This document shows, in pieces, positions 52,369 to 62,115 of a stretch of DNA of 64,000 bases (position 1 is its first letter; the number at the start of each line of letters is the position of its first letter). The position numbers were made by a program, and so were the translations under genes. The DNA is taken from assembly GCA_031552765.1 (NCBI GenBank), contig JAVBME010000007.1, positions 1-64,000 on the forward strand. Reading direction: 5' to 3'. Below the pieces are notes generated by a model that did not search any database, was not told where the DNA came from, and was given only the letters and a program-made list of their open reading frames with translations. This DNA is from JAVBME01 sp031552765. Lineage in GTDB: Bacteria; Bacillota; Negativicutes; Acidaminococcales; JAISLQ01.

Positions 52369-53262
52369 TCAGTAGAATCCTTTTTGTTTTATTTCGTCCA
52401 AAGGCAGCACTTTAAAAATACCGCCGAGTTCGCCGGCCATACCCATTTTCAGCATTTTCCAGAGGCCAAAAGATTCACCGTATTCTTTTACTTTCGGTTT
52501 GCCCTCTATACCGGCCCGTTTAGCAGTAGCATCGAGCGCATCGTAATAATTGCCCAATTCATCGACCAAACCCAGTTCCTTAGCCTGCCGTCCGGTATAC
52601 ACCCGGCCGTCGGCTAGCTGGCGCACCTTGTCTTCTGGCATATTGCGGCCTTTTGCTACCTGCTTGACAAAACTTTTGTACATCTCGTCCACCATGTTTT
52701 GCAATATCTGGCGCTCGGCAGCCGTCATCGGCCGTTCAGCCGCCAGCATATCCTTGTAAGGACCGCTTTTGATGCGTTCCTGGCTGACGCCTATCTTTTT
52801 ATACAGCTCTTCGATGTTGGTGTAAGGGACATACACGCCGATACTGCCGGTCAAAGTAGACGGGTTGGCATATATATAATCAGTGCCGCTTGCCAGCCAA
52901 TAACCGGCGGAAGCCGCCATATCGCCCATAGAGGCGACCATGATCTTCCCTGATTTTTTCAGTTTTCCCAGCTCTACGCCTATCTCTTCCGCCGCGGTCA
53001 CACTGCCGCCGGGGCTGTCTATCCGTAAAAGCACGGCCACTACCGACTTGTCTTCCCTGGCTTCTATAAGCTGGCGCATGATTTCATCGGCGCCTTTTAT
53101 CTGGCTGGTAAGGCCGTCGACGCTGGCGCCGTAAAGCGGCCCCTGCACTCTTATAACAGCTATGTATTTCCCCTGTTCTTCAGCAGGTTTACCGGAGCGG
53201 AAAGAGGATGCGAATATGCCCAGCACAAAGAGGAATAAAACTATTACTAACAGCTTTTTCAT
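52369..53262 (-). CDS. sppA: Signal peptide peptidase SppA
   Basis: Membrane-anchored serine protease of 297 residues that clears signal peptides. An N-terminal anchor (about 3-21) is followed by the ClpP-like fold with RIDSPGGSVTAAEE. The nucleophile Ser is in DMAASAGYWLA and the general-base Lys in SGPYKDMLA, the Ser-Lys dyad of the short SppA form. It follows pyrG by 24 bases. Confidence 0.94.
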   Translation of the reverse strand: MKKLLVIVLFLFVLGIFASSFRSGKPAEEQGKYIAVIRVQGPLYGASVDGLTSQIKGADEIMRQLIEAREDKSVVAVLLRIDSPGGSVTAAEEIGVELGKLKKSGKIMVASMGDMAASAGYWLASGTDYIYANPSTLTGSIGVYVPYTNIEELYKKIGVSQERIKSGPYKDMLAAERPMTAAERQILQNMVDEMYKSFVKQVAKGRNMPEDKVRQLADGRVYTGRQAKELGLVDELGNYYDALDATAKRAGIEGKPKVKEYGESFGLWKMLKMGMAGELGGIFKVLPLDEIKQKGFY

Positions 53263-53286
53263 ATTCCTATCCTCCCATGTTTCTTT

Positions 53287-54906
<1,620 letters not shown>

Positions 54907-54962
54907 CCTCAAATGCCTCCTGCAAATTTAAAATGAATTCCTGAAAATACGCACTATAAATA

Positions 54963-56618
54963 TCACATCTGTTCGGGCGCGCTCACGCCCAAAATGCCCA
55001 AAGCGTGACGCAGATTATTCTTTACAGTCTGCACAAGTTGCAGACGGGCTTGTTGCAAATCGCTATCCACGCCCAAAATACGGCACTGGTTATAAAAAGT
55101 ATGGAAAAGGCCGGCTAATTCATGTACATAACGCGCAATACGGTGCGGCGCACGGTCTTTGGCCGCACTGGCTATTTCCTCTTCGTATTCGCCCAGTTTT
55201 TTTATCAGGTCTATTTCGCATTCACTGGCCAAAAGGGACAAGTTTGCCTGCCCGGCCATGGTTATGCCGTTTTCCGCTATTTGCCGGAAAATGCTGCAAA
55301 TACGGGCATGCGCATACTGCACATAATACACCGGGTTTTCGTTGGAACGCTCTGTAGCCAGGTTAAGGTCAAAATCCAGTTGGCTGTCGATAGAACGCAT
55401 GATAAAGAAAAAGCGCGCGGCGTCAGTCCCTACTTCTTCAATGAGTTCGTTGAGCGTAACGCTCTGCCCGGTACGCTTGGACATCTTGACCAGTTCACCG
55501 TCACGGTACAGGCTGACCATTTGCAGCACAAGCACCTCCAGCCGGTCGCCACTATAGCCGAAAGCCTCACAAGCCGCCTTCATGCGCTTTATATAGCCAT
55601 GATGGTCGGCGCCCCACAGATTTATCAAAGTGTCGAAGCCGCGTTCGAACTTATTTTTATGGTAGGCGATATCTGCCGCCAGATAGGTCGGCACGCCATT
55701 CTCTCTTATGACCACCCGGTCTTTGTCGTCGCCGAACGCTGTTGATCTTAGCCATTTGGCGCCATCCGCCTCATACATATAGCCGCGCTCTATGAGTTCT
55801 GCACAGCATTTTTCTATATCGCCGCACTCATGCAGGGTGCGTTCGCTGAACCAGGTATCGAAATGCACATTGAATTTCTCGAGGTCTTCTTTTAACAGCT
55901 CTATCTTTTCTTTTAGCGCCAATTCGCGAAAGAGAACTACGCGTTCGCTGGTCGGCAGGCGGCAGTATTTGTCGCCGTCCGCATTGACGATGCGTTGCGC
56001 GGTAGCTATGATATCGGTCCCGTGATAGCCCTCCTCGGGAAAGTCACACGGTATGGACAGGCACTCCAGATAGCGGGCGTTGACCGATGCGGCCAGGTTG
56101 TTTATCTGATTGCCGGCATCGTTTATATAGTATTCGGCTTCCACCTGGCAGCCGGCCGCGCGCAAAAGATTTACGAGCGCGCTGCCCACCGCCGCGCCGC
56201 GGCCATGACCTACATGAAGCGGCCCGGTCGGATTGGCGCTGACAAATTCCACCTGCACTTTTTCCGCACGTGGTGGAAAATTGCCGTAAGCTTCGCCTTT
56301 AGCGGTTATCTCACCTAGCATATCGTATAGCCAGTCATTTTTCAGGAAAAAGTTGATAAACCCCGGTCCGGCTATTTCCATCTTTTCTATAAAAGTAGCC
56401 GACATATTGTCATTTATCGCCTGCGCCAAAGTGCGCGGGTTGCATTTTAAGGCCTTGCCCGCCTGCATGGCAAAATTAGTAGCAAAATCGCCAAAACTTT
56501 TTTGCGGCGGCACGGTCAGCTGCACTTCAGGCAGCGCGCCTTCCGGCACAGAGCCTTTTGCCATAGCGGCGGCAGCAGCTTCTTTAAGAGCTGCCGCCAG
56601 CTTGTCTTTTATATCCAA
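54963..56618 (-). CDS. argS: Arginyl-tRNA synthetase
   Basis: Class I synthetase of about 551 residues. It has the N-terminal Add-1 tRNA domain, the HIGH-type motif in FVSANPTGPLHVGHGRGA, KMSKRTG as KMSKS motif, and a helical anticodon-binding end with the final RHALGILGVSAPEQM. Start: a TTG at 56618 lies 9 bases after GGGAGG; the ATG at 56627 is directly adjacent to the SD and less likely. It overlaps the DUF1934 gene by about 35 bases, as often seen for ywiB-argS. Confidence 0.95.
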   Translation of the reverse strand: MDIKDKLAAALKEAAAAAMAKGSVPEGALPEVQLTVPPQKSFGDFATNFAMQAGKALKCNPRTLAQAINDNMSATFIEKMEIAGPGFINFFLKNDWLYDMLGEITAKGEAYGNFPPRAEKVQVEFVSANPTGPLHVGHGRGAAVGSALVNLLRAAGCQVEAEYYINDAGNQINNLAASVNARYLECLSIPCDFPEEGYHGTDIIATAQRIVNADGDKYCRLPTSERVVLFRELALKEKIELLKEDLEKFNVHFDTWFSERTLHECGDIEKCCAELIERGYMYEADGAKWLRSTAFGDDKDRVVIRENGVPTYLAADIAYHKNKFERGFDTLINLWGADHHGYIKRMKAACEAFGYSGDRLEVLVLQMVSLYRDGELVKMSKRTGQSVTLNELIEEVGTDAARFFFIMRSIDSQLDFDLNLATERSNENPVYYVQYAHARICSIFRQIAENGITMAGQANLSLLASECEIDLIKKLGEYEEEIASAAKDRAPHRIARYVHELAGLFHTFYNQCRILGVDSDLQQARLQLVQTVKNNLRHALGILGVSAPEQM

Positions 56619-57048
56619 TCCCAACATCCTCCCGCACCAATATACGCAGCTTGGTAAGCCCCTGCGGCTCACCGCCCAAAGTAAGAAAATATTCTATGTA
56701 TATATCCATGGCGCTGCTGTCGACAGCGCTTTCTATGAGACGGGTCTCCGCCTTCATCGGCAATACGATAAAAGAAGTCTCATAAAGGCATTCTGATGTA
56801 CAGCCCGCACAAAACTCCTGCTGCTGGGCTACCGCCCCGCGCCTCGACAATAAAAGGCGATCACCGTACCACTTTAACAGCGTATGTGTACCTTCGAGGC
56901 CCGAAACAGCCGGCTCGTCGTAGTCGACATAGACCACGCCTTTATACTCGGCCCGCTTGCCCTTGGCAAAAGTGGTTATCGCATCCTCGCCTCCGTCTTC
57001 ATCAAGGCGTATGCTTTCTATAGTTATATCAACAGCAGTCACTGCCAT
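56584..57048 (-). CDS. DUF1934 (YwiB-like) beta-barrel protein
   Basis: 154-residue calycin-like protein found directly before argS in many Firmicutes. The YVDYDEP and GTHTLLKWYGDRLLLSRRG strands and the YIEYFLTLGGEPQG segment fit DUF1934. A hydrophobic ligand has been suggested from the fold, but no function is established. Two nearby cysteines (CAGCTSEC) are noteworthy. Overlaps argS. Confidence 0.82.
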   Translation of the reverse strand: MAVTAVDITIESIRLDEDGGEDAITTFAKGKRAEYKGVVYVDYDEPAVSGLEGTHTLLKWYGDRLLLSRRGAVAQQQEFCAGCTSECLYETSFIVLPMKAETRLIESAVDSSAMDIYIEYFLTLGGEPQGLTKLRILVREDVGIGYKRQAGGSS

Positions 57049-57064
57049 ACATTACCTCTAAAAA

Positions 57065-57532
57065 TCAGCGCATATCTTCGATAAATCCTTCAAAATCATC
57101 CACCAGGATGCGATGGCCGGAAACATTTATCACGCGCACGGTATTACCGTAAAATTCCTGGCACTCTTCGCCGATAGCGATGAGCAATCCTTCTTTTTTA
57201 TATTCTTCTATCATGCGCAGCACCAGGTTGTTTATCTTGCCGCAAATTTTGCCGTCCGCTCCGGTTTCCGGTTTGACATTGACCATTATCTGTCGTTTTT
57301 CCGGTTGGAAGGACTTTATTTCCACCTGCCAGCCTCCGGGTATCGGCGGCAGTCGGTCGGCGGTTATCATATAATCAGGCCCAAAACCCGCGTATTTGTC
57401 TATTTTTCTGTACAGTTTCGCCTTGCTTACAGGGTAATTCTGCTCCCCGCCTATCCTGACCAGTTCTTCGCCTATCTCGTTATTGTGTACCAGACTGGGC
57501 AAAGTTGTCGAAAACAAAGTAGTATCTCGCAT
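57065..57532 (-). CDS. Hypothetical protein, 155 residues
   Basis: I do not recognise a family. The protein is soluble, starts MRDTTLFSTTLPSLVHNNE and has a mixed alpha/beta pattern; GFGPDYMITADRLPPIPGG and a C-terminal VRVINVSGHRILVDDFEGF stand out. CGGAGG is 10 bases before the ATG at 57532. It lies 16 bases upstream of the DUF1934 gene and is first in that operon, so it may be linked to translation or division genes. Confidence 0.6.
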   Translation of the reverse strand: MRDTTLFSTTLPSLVHNNEIGEELVRIGGEQNYPVSKAKLYRKIDKYAGFGPDYMITADRLPPIPGGWQVEIKSFQPEKRQIMVNVKPETGADGKICGKINNLVLRMIEEYKKEGLLIAIGEECQEFYGNTVRVINVSGHRILVDDFEGFIEDMR

Positions 57533-57629
57533 ATCAAAGTAGCCTCCGCTCATCTTGAGCTATAAAAATATACGTATATATTTTACAACATTTACAGCTA
57601 AATTCCCATAAATAAAATAAAAAATAATC

Positions 57630-57675
57630 CAGACTGGCAAAAGCCACGGAAAAACCGTTACTTTATGCCAGTCCG
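57630..57675 (-). terminator. Terminator of the amidohydrolase/DUF3100 operon
   Basis: On the minus strand GACTGGCA pairs with TGCCAGTC around an inner CGG/CCG stem, then GGATTATTTTTTATTTT. Confidence 0.75.
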
Positions 57676-57705
57676 TATCAGGTTATATTTATTTTTTCAC
57701 TTTTG

Positions 57706-58152
57706 TCAGATCTGACCTAAAAAGCGCAAAGTGATTTCGGCGATGATGGTAGAGCCCAAAAAAGTACCTGTAAATACGACGCAAGCCAACACCACTATCC
57801 GCCAGCCGGTCTTTTTGAAAGCGTCCAAATCTTTGCCAATGGCGATGCCGGCATAAGCCAGGATGGGCGTAGTAAGCGAAAGAAAACTTACCTTGGACAT
57901 GCAGGCGTTTATATAAGCCGCGCCAGGCACAGTCGGATAGGTAACTATACAGCCGAGCGTCACTACATAGGCAACCGCCGGTATGCCGCCGGGCAATACT
58001 TTAGCCAAAAACATGCCGGCCAGCGTTATGCCGATAAGTATGGCCATGCCAGGCGTAGCGTCAATAATAGAGTTGTTATAGCCGACAAGGTTGGCCACCA
58101 AAGACATGGCGCCGACTATCAGCAATACGATAAAACTGTTCGCTATGTTCAT
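57706..58152 (-). CDS. Small membrane protein, partner of the DUF3100 protein
   Basis: 148 residues with four or five hydrophobic segments; GGIPAVAYVVTLGCIVTYP and LSLTTPILAYAGIAIGKD are the most conserved-looking parts. The ATG at 58152 overlaps the DUF3100 stop (ATGA), which implies coupled synthesis, probably a two-subunit membrane complex. The frame extends to 58203 but overlaps the other gene. It may form a transporter with the 266-residue protein; no energising ATPase is present, so it would be a secondary carrier. The family is uncertain to me. Confidence 0.7.
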   Translation of the reverse strand: MNIANSFIVLLIVGAMSLVANLVGYNNSIIDATPGMAILIGITLAGMFLAKVLPGGIPAVAYVVTLGCIVTYPTVPGAAYINACMSKVSFLSLTTPILAYAGIAIGKDLDAFKKTGWRIVVLACVVFTGTFLGSTIIAEITLRFLGQI

Positions 58153-58949
58153 TTTTTCGCGTCCTCCCCTTCCGGCAAATGCCCGTATTTCATCTTGTAA
58201 CATTTCTTATACAGCCACTCGGACACGGGAAGAGCCAGCCACAGAGACATGTAAACGCCGTCGAGCCCGCTAAGCATGTTGCTGGCCGCGCCGAACGCCG
58301 CCAGTTGAGGCCCCATGTCCGGGAACATATAGGTCAGCGAACCTACCGAAGCGGTCATCATGCTGGCGCTGCCAACCCCGCTGGCCATAGCCAGGGAGTA
58401 GGGATGAAAAGGCAGGTATGCCGCACAAAAACTGGTTAGCAACGCAATAAACAGCGTACCAAAAACCGTGCCGCTGATATATACGCCCATAACGCCGCGG
58501 CCTTCCGAGCTGTCAAGGCCGTACATATCGCCGATAAGGGCGACGTTAGGCTCGCGCGCTATGGAGTGCGCGCCGCCGATAGATTCTCTTTTGAGGCCAA
58601 GCATAACCGCTACCGGTATGCCTATCAGCACGGTGCCAATATTGCCGAGCTCTTGTAAGATGAGCGCCGGACTGGCCGCTATTATCTTAGGCAGGGTCGG
58701 CCCCACCAATGTGCCATAGCGCGCCATAAGAAGCATAAGCGTAAGGCCGATGAGCGACGAAGCGTCAAGCATATCCTGCTGTTTGGCAACATTGAGGAAT
58801 TTCGGCGTCAGCAAAATACCGATGATAAGTGCATAAAACATTGGCACAATAACTATGGTCCCCGGTCCTACCTTGAAAACTTTGGCGCCGATCAACTCGG
58901 CCACGATGATCAGGATCAGCGCTAAAACATGAAGTTTGATATTCTTCAT
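58149..58949 (-). CDS. DUF3100-type membrane protein
   Basis: Membrane protein of 266 residues with about seven hydrophobic segments and a central loop with GGAHSIAREPNVALIGDMYG and SEGRGVMGVYISGT. This loop and ASGVGSASMMTASVGSL look like the DUF3100 family, which often lies beside an M20 amidohydrolase in anaerobes. It sits 29 bases after that hydrolase gene and overlaps the small partner. Inferred role: uptake of the hydrolase substrate or export of a product. Confidence 0.72.
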   Translation of the reverse strand: MKNIKLHVLALILIIVAELIGAKVFKVGPGTIVIVPMFYALIIGILLTPKFLNVAKQQDMLDASSLIGLTLMLLMARYGTLVGPTLPKIIAASPALILQELGNIGTVLIGIPVAVMLGLKRESIGGAHSIAREPNVALIGDMYGLDSSEGRGVMGVYISGTVFGTLFIALLTSFCAAYLPFHPYSLAMASGVGSASMMTASVGSLTYMFPDMGPQLAAFGAASNMLSGLDGVYMSLWLALPVSEWLYKKCYKMKYGHLPEGEDAKK

Positions 58950-58978
58950 TTTCCTCCTCCTTTTATTTTTCTATAATC

Positions 58979-60283
58979 TCAACTGAAATATTTTTCCAGT
59001 GTGGCGATATATTCTTCGCGCGTAAAGATTGGCTTGAATTCCCGCTTGATTTTTTCGGCCAGAGCTGCTTTATCATATAGAAGGTCGACCACGCTCATAG
59101 CCATGGCTTTGGCCGGCAGCAGGCAGGCCGCGGCGAAATCCACCAGTTTGAAATCCTTGCCGTGCAAGGTGCCGTCCACTCCGCCGACAAACGGGTGGAT
59201 CAAAGGAATGATATGAGACAGGTCGCCGGCGTCGGTAGATGCGCCAAAATGTCCGGCATTGTTCACTTGCACTCCCGGCCAGGCGTTTTGGGCGTTTTGC
59301 ACGAAGATATCATTCATTTCGCTTGAGCAAGAAAGAGGCAAATAGCCCGGCATAGTAATTATTTCGGTCTCGGCCCCCACAGCGTCGCCGCCGGCACGAA
59401 GGGCCCTGTCAACTTTCTCGTGTGTCCCGCCGATAGCCGCCATTGTTTTAGCGCGCACATAAGTCTCTATGCGTACGTCGGACGGCACGGAGTTAACCAG
59501 GTCGCCGCCTTTGGTAATGATAGGGTGCACCCGGATTATATCTTCATCGCGGAAAGTCTCGCGCATGGCATGTATACCCATAAGTCCGAGCATAGCGGCG
59601 TTGAGGGCGTTGATCCCTTCATGCGGCGCGGCGGCGGCGTGTGACATCTTTCCTATATAGCGGATGGTCTTTCCTATAAAGCCGTTGCTGGATTCACCGA
59701 TGAAAATACTGGGCTCCGGGCTGAACGAGTTTGAATGTATCATCATCGCCATATCGACGTCATTGAATGCGCCACGGTAAATAAGTTCCTGTTTGCCGCC
59801 TAAAAAGTGCAGTCTGCCCTCTTTGCGCAAGCCGTTGCGGTATTCTAGCTCTACATATTCTTCCGCCGGCACGGCAAAAAAAACAACCTTGCCCGGTAGT
59901 TTGCATTCTTTATATAGAGCAGCCAGGCCAAAAGCCGCGCCCATCATGGCTGCAAGCTGGTGGTTGTGCCCGCAGGCGTGAGCCGCTCCTGTTTCTGGAT
60001 TGGCAAACTCCGCTTCCGGACAGCCTATAGCGTCCAGTTCGCCCAGTATGGCGATAGTCGGCCCTGCGTCGCCCTGTAGAGTAGCCCGGACTCCGGTAAT
60101 AGCCAAACCTTCCTCTACTGGAAGACCTATCTCTTTCATGAGGGCGGCGGTCTTTGCCGCTGTCTTGACTTCTTTATAGCCAAGTTCGGGTTCTTTCATC
60201 ACACTTTCAGCATAAGCCGCTATCTTGTCGCCAGCCCGGTCTATCGCCTGGCAAATCAATTCTTTCATCTGTTGTTTGTCCAT
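58979..60283 (-). CDS. M20-family amidohydrolase (AbgB / N-acyl-amino-acid hydrolase-like)
   Basis: Zinc aminoacylase of 434 residues. AHACGHNHQLAAMMGAA (101-117) holds the metal ligands Cys104 and His106; FFAVPAEEYVELEY has the catalytic Glu pair, and SHAAAAPHEGINAL the dimerisation-domain His. GHN rather than GHD is the form found in the AbgB p-aminobenzoyl-glutamate hydrolase subgroup. ATG at 60283 with AAAGGAG upstream. It opens the operon with two membrane proteins, so it may act on a scavenged N-acyl amino acid, peptide or folate catabolite. An AbgA partner is absent. Confidence 0.85.
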   Translation of the reverse strand: MDKQQMKELICQAIDRAGDKIAAYAESVMKEPELGYKEVKTAAKTAALMKEIGLPVEEGLAITGVRATLQGDAGPTIAILGELDAIGCPEAEFANPETGAAHACGHNHQLAAMMGAAFGLAALYKECKLPGKVVFFAVPAEEYVELEYRNGLRKEGRLHFLGGKQELIYRGAFNDVDMAMMIHSNSFSPEPSIFIGESSNGFIGKTIRYIGKMSHAAAAPHEGINALNAAMLGLMGIHAMRETFRDEDIIRVHPIITKGGDLVNSVPSDVRIETYVRAKTMAAIGGTHEKVDRALRAGGDAVGAETEIITMPGYLPLSCSSEMNDIFVQNAQNAWPGVQVNNAGHFGASTDAGDLSHIIPLIHPFVGGVDGTLHGKDFKLVDFAAACLLPAKAMAMSVVDLLYDKAALAEKIKREFKPIFTREEYIATLEKYFS

Positions 60284-60412
60284 GTACAACCACTCCTTTA
60301 AGCAAAAACCGCTTTATTTAATTTATGTTATCATAAATAGTATGAACAATTCAAGAAAAAAGACTTTGTATTACAGTATACACGCTCAGCAACAGCATAT
60401 TTGTCTTTTTTA

Positions 60413-60421
60413 TGGTATACT
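60413..60421 (+). promoter_or_regulatory. Extended -10 promoter of cysE
   Basis: TGGTATACT, a TGn extension plus TATACT at 60416-60421, 40 bases before the cysE ATG. The -35 is weak; no T-box leader is visible. Confidence 0.5.
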
Positions 60422-60460
60422 AATATAAAATGTTTTATATTTTTAGGGGGATGTTTGTAT

Positions 60461-61159
60461 ATGTTCAGCCAAATACGGCGCGATATAGAGGTAGTGCTAA
60501 GCCGCGACCCGGCGGCTAAAAGTACTCTTGAGGTAATAATCTGCTATCCGGGTTTGCACGCCATATGGCTGCACCGGCTGGCGCACAGCCTATATAAACG
60601 GGGCTGGGCGCTCATACCGCGCTTCATAAATACATTCTCGCGCTTTCTCACCGGCATAGATATCCACCCGGGAGCGCAGCTCGGGCCCGGCCTTTTTATT
60701 GACCACGGCATGGGCGTTGTCATCGGCGAGACTGCCGAGACAGGCAGCAACGTTACTCTTTATCAAGGCGTAACACTTGGCGGAACAGGCAAAGAACGGG
60801 GAAAACGCCACCCCACTATCGGCGACAACGTCGTAGTGGCCAGCGGCGCTAAAGTCCTCGGTTCTTTTAAGGTCGGCGACAATACCAAGATAGGCGCCGG
60901 CTCAGTTGTATTGTGTGAAGTACCGCCCAATTCGGTGGTAGTCGGCATCCCCGGGCGCGTGGTGGCGCAAAACGGCAAGCGTATAGATCCGCAGGACAGC
61001 ATCGACCTTAACCACGACAAACTGCCCGACCCGGTGGCCGAGATGGAAAGCCTTCTTAGCAAGCATGTAGATGAAGTCGACGCCCGCCTCAAACAGTTGG
61101 AAGAAATGATCCTCGAGAACTGCTCGCGCATGAAAGACGCCACGCAGAAAAAGCAATAA
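60461..61159 (+). CDS. cysE: Serine O-acetyltransferase
   Basis: Makes O-acetylserine for cysteine synthesis; 232 residues. The N-terminal helical part is short (first 60). The left-handed beta-helix has GIDIHPGAQLGPGLFIDHGMGVVIGETAE with the catalytic Asp-His, YQGVTLGGTGKERGKRHPTIG and GSVVLCEVPPNSVVVGIPG. The C-terminus is an extended charged helix. The ATG at 60461 has AGGGGG 10 bases upstream. No cysK is adjacent. The gene ends 2 bases from the convergent merR gene. Confidence 0.94.
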   Translation: MFSQIRRDIEVVLSRDPAAKSTLEVIICYPGLHAIWLHRLAHSLYKRGWALIPRFINTFSRFLTGIDIHPGAQLGPGLFIDHGMGVVIGETAETGSNVTLYQGVTLGGTGKERGKRHPTIGDNVVVASGAKVLGSFKVGDNTKIGAGSVVLCEVPPNSVVVGIPGRVVAQNGKRIDPQDSIDLNHDKLPDPVAEMESLLSKHVDEVDARLKQLEEMILENCSRMKDATQKKQ

Positions 61160-61161
61160 AC

Positions 61162-61983
61162 TTAGGCCAGTTCTATGGATATTTTCAATTCTATATAGTC
61201 CATGCTCCGGGCTGCAATATCGTCTATCACTCGTTCTTCGTAGACATTTTTCCCCAGATTGAGACTATGTTCCTGAGCGTATCCTGTCATTTTTCCATAA
61301 AACAAGGGCAAGTCAGCCCAATTTCCTTTATAATAGCCTACGAGATAACGACCTGCCGGTTTAATGCAAACAGGCAGGCTTTTTTCTTTTTCATCGAATA
61401 TAAAAAAGAAGTTTTTTATTTTGCGTTCATTCGTGTCTATTAAGGCTGCGCCTTCAAAGATCAGCCCCATAGGATAGCCGCAATAGGCCCGGTATTTATA
61501 ACAGTCGCCAATGAAAGAGGCTGCCAGAGGGACTATTTTTTCTACCGGCAGATCGGCTACTTCCTGGCTGACAACGATGGTCGCTTCTTCCTCGTCCTGC
61601 ACTTTTATACTGGAAAACTCGATGCCGTCTTTGGTCTCGATGTTATTTATCTTATTTCTAACGATTTTTTGCAGCCACAGGAGCTCCTTTATCTTTTCAT
61701 CAAGTATGCGGTCTTGTCCCCGCAACAGGTCGAGCAGGTTTTTTTGCGTATAGTTTTTTATATATTTGGCGATATCTTTGAGCGACACATGCATTTTGCG
61801 CAGCAATAATATCGTGGAAAAAAGCATGTTCTGGCGGAACGTATAATAGCGGTAGCCGTTACTTTTGACTTCATCCGGGCTGAACAGCCCTATATCATCA
61901 TAGTACATGAGCGTACGCTTGTTGATATTATGCATCGCGGCAAATTGGCTGGTAGTAAATTTTTTATCCAAAATCTTATCCAT
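61162..61983 (-). CDS. MerR-family transcriptional regulator with GyrI-like effector domain
   Basis: 273 residues. The N-terminal MerR helix-turn-helix (about 7-75: FTTSQFAAMHNINKRTLMYY, LFSPDEVKSNGYRYY) is followed by a coiled-coil dimerisation helix (about 80-130) and a C-terminal part with a GyrI-like beta pattern (about 135-270, KPAGRYLVGYYKG) that in BmrR-type proteins binds drugs. ATG at 61983 with GGGAGG 7 bases upstream. It is divergent from an RND efflux operon and probably activates it through the dyad at 62005-62021. Confidence 0.9.
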   Translation of the reverse strand: MDKILDKKFTTSQFAAMHNINKRTLMYYDDIGLFSPDEVKSNGYRYYTFRQNMLFSTILLLRKMHVSLKDIAKYIKNYTQKNLLDLLRGQDRILDEKIKELLWLQKIVRNKINNIETKDGIEFSSIKVQDEEEATIVVSQEVADLPVEKIVPLAASFIGDCYKYRAYCGYPMGLIFEGAALIDTNERKIKNFFFIFDEKEKSLPVCIKPAGRYLVGYYKGNWADLPLFYGKMTGYAQEHSLNLGKNVYEERVIDDIAARSMDYIELKISIELA

Positions 61984-61999
61984 AAACAGGCCTCCCACC

Positions 62000-62030
62000 T
62001 TGACTATACAGTAACTGTATACTTTATGAT
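62000..62030 (+). promoter_or_regulatory. MerR-type promoter of the RND operon, 19-bp spacer
   Basis: TTGACT (62000-62005) and TATGAT (62025-62030) are separated by 19 bases, longer than normal and typical of promoters that MerR regulators activate by DNA distortion. Confidence 0.8.
62005..62021. promoter_or_regulatory. MerR operator dyad
   Basis: TATACAGT-A-ACTGTATA, a perfect 17-bp inverted repeat lying between -35 and -10 of the plus-strand promoter and just downstream of the minus-strand -10. Confidence 0.8.
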
Positions 62031-62055
62031 AGAGCAATAGGGTCTAACTTGTCAA
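62026..62055 (-). promoter_or_regulatory. Promoter of the merR gene
   Basis: TTGACA (62050-62055) and TATCAT (62026-62031) on the minus strand with an 18-base spacer. Its -10 lies over the -10 of the opposite RND promoter, so the two directions should compete. Confidence 0.7.
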
Positions 62056-62115
62056 ACATTTCCAATCTACTTATTTTGTGATGATCAGCGCAGGCAAAAC
62101 AGGAGGGGTAACAAA

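Noticed and set aside
60290..60460. Possible T-box or other riboswitch before cysE
   Set aside because: The leader after the -10 is only about 35 bases and has no T-box sequence or terminator.
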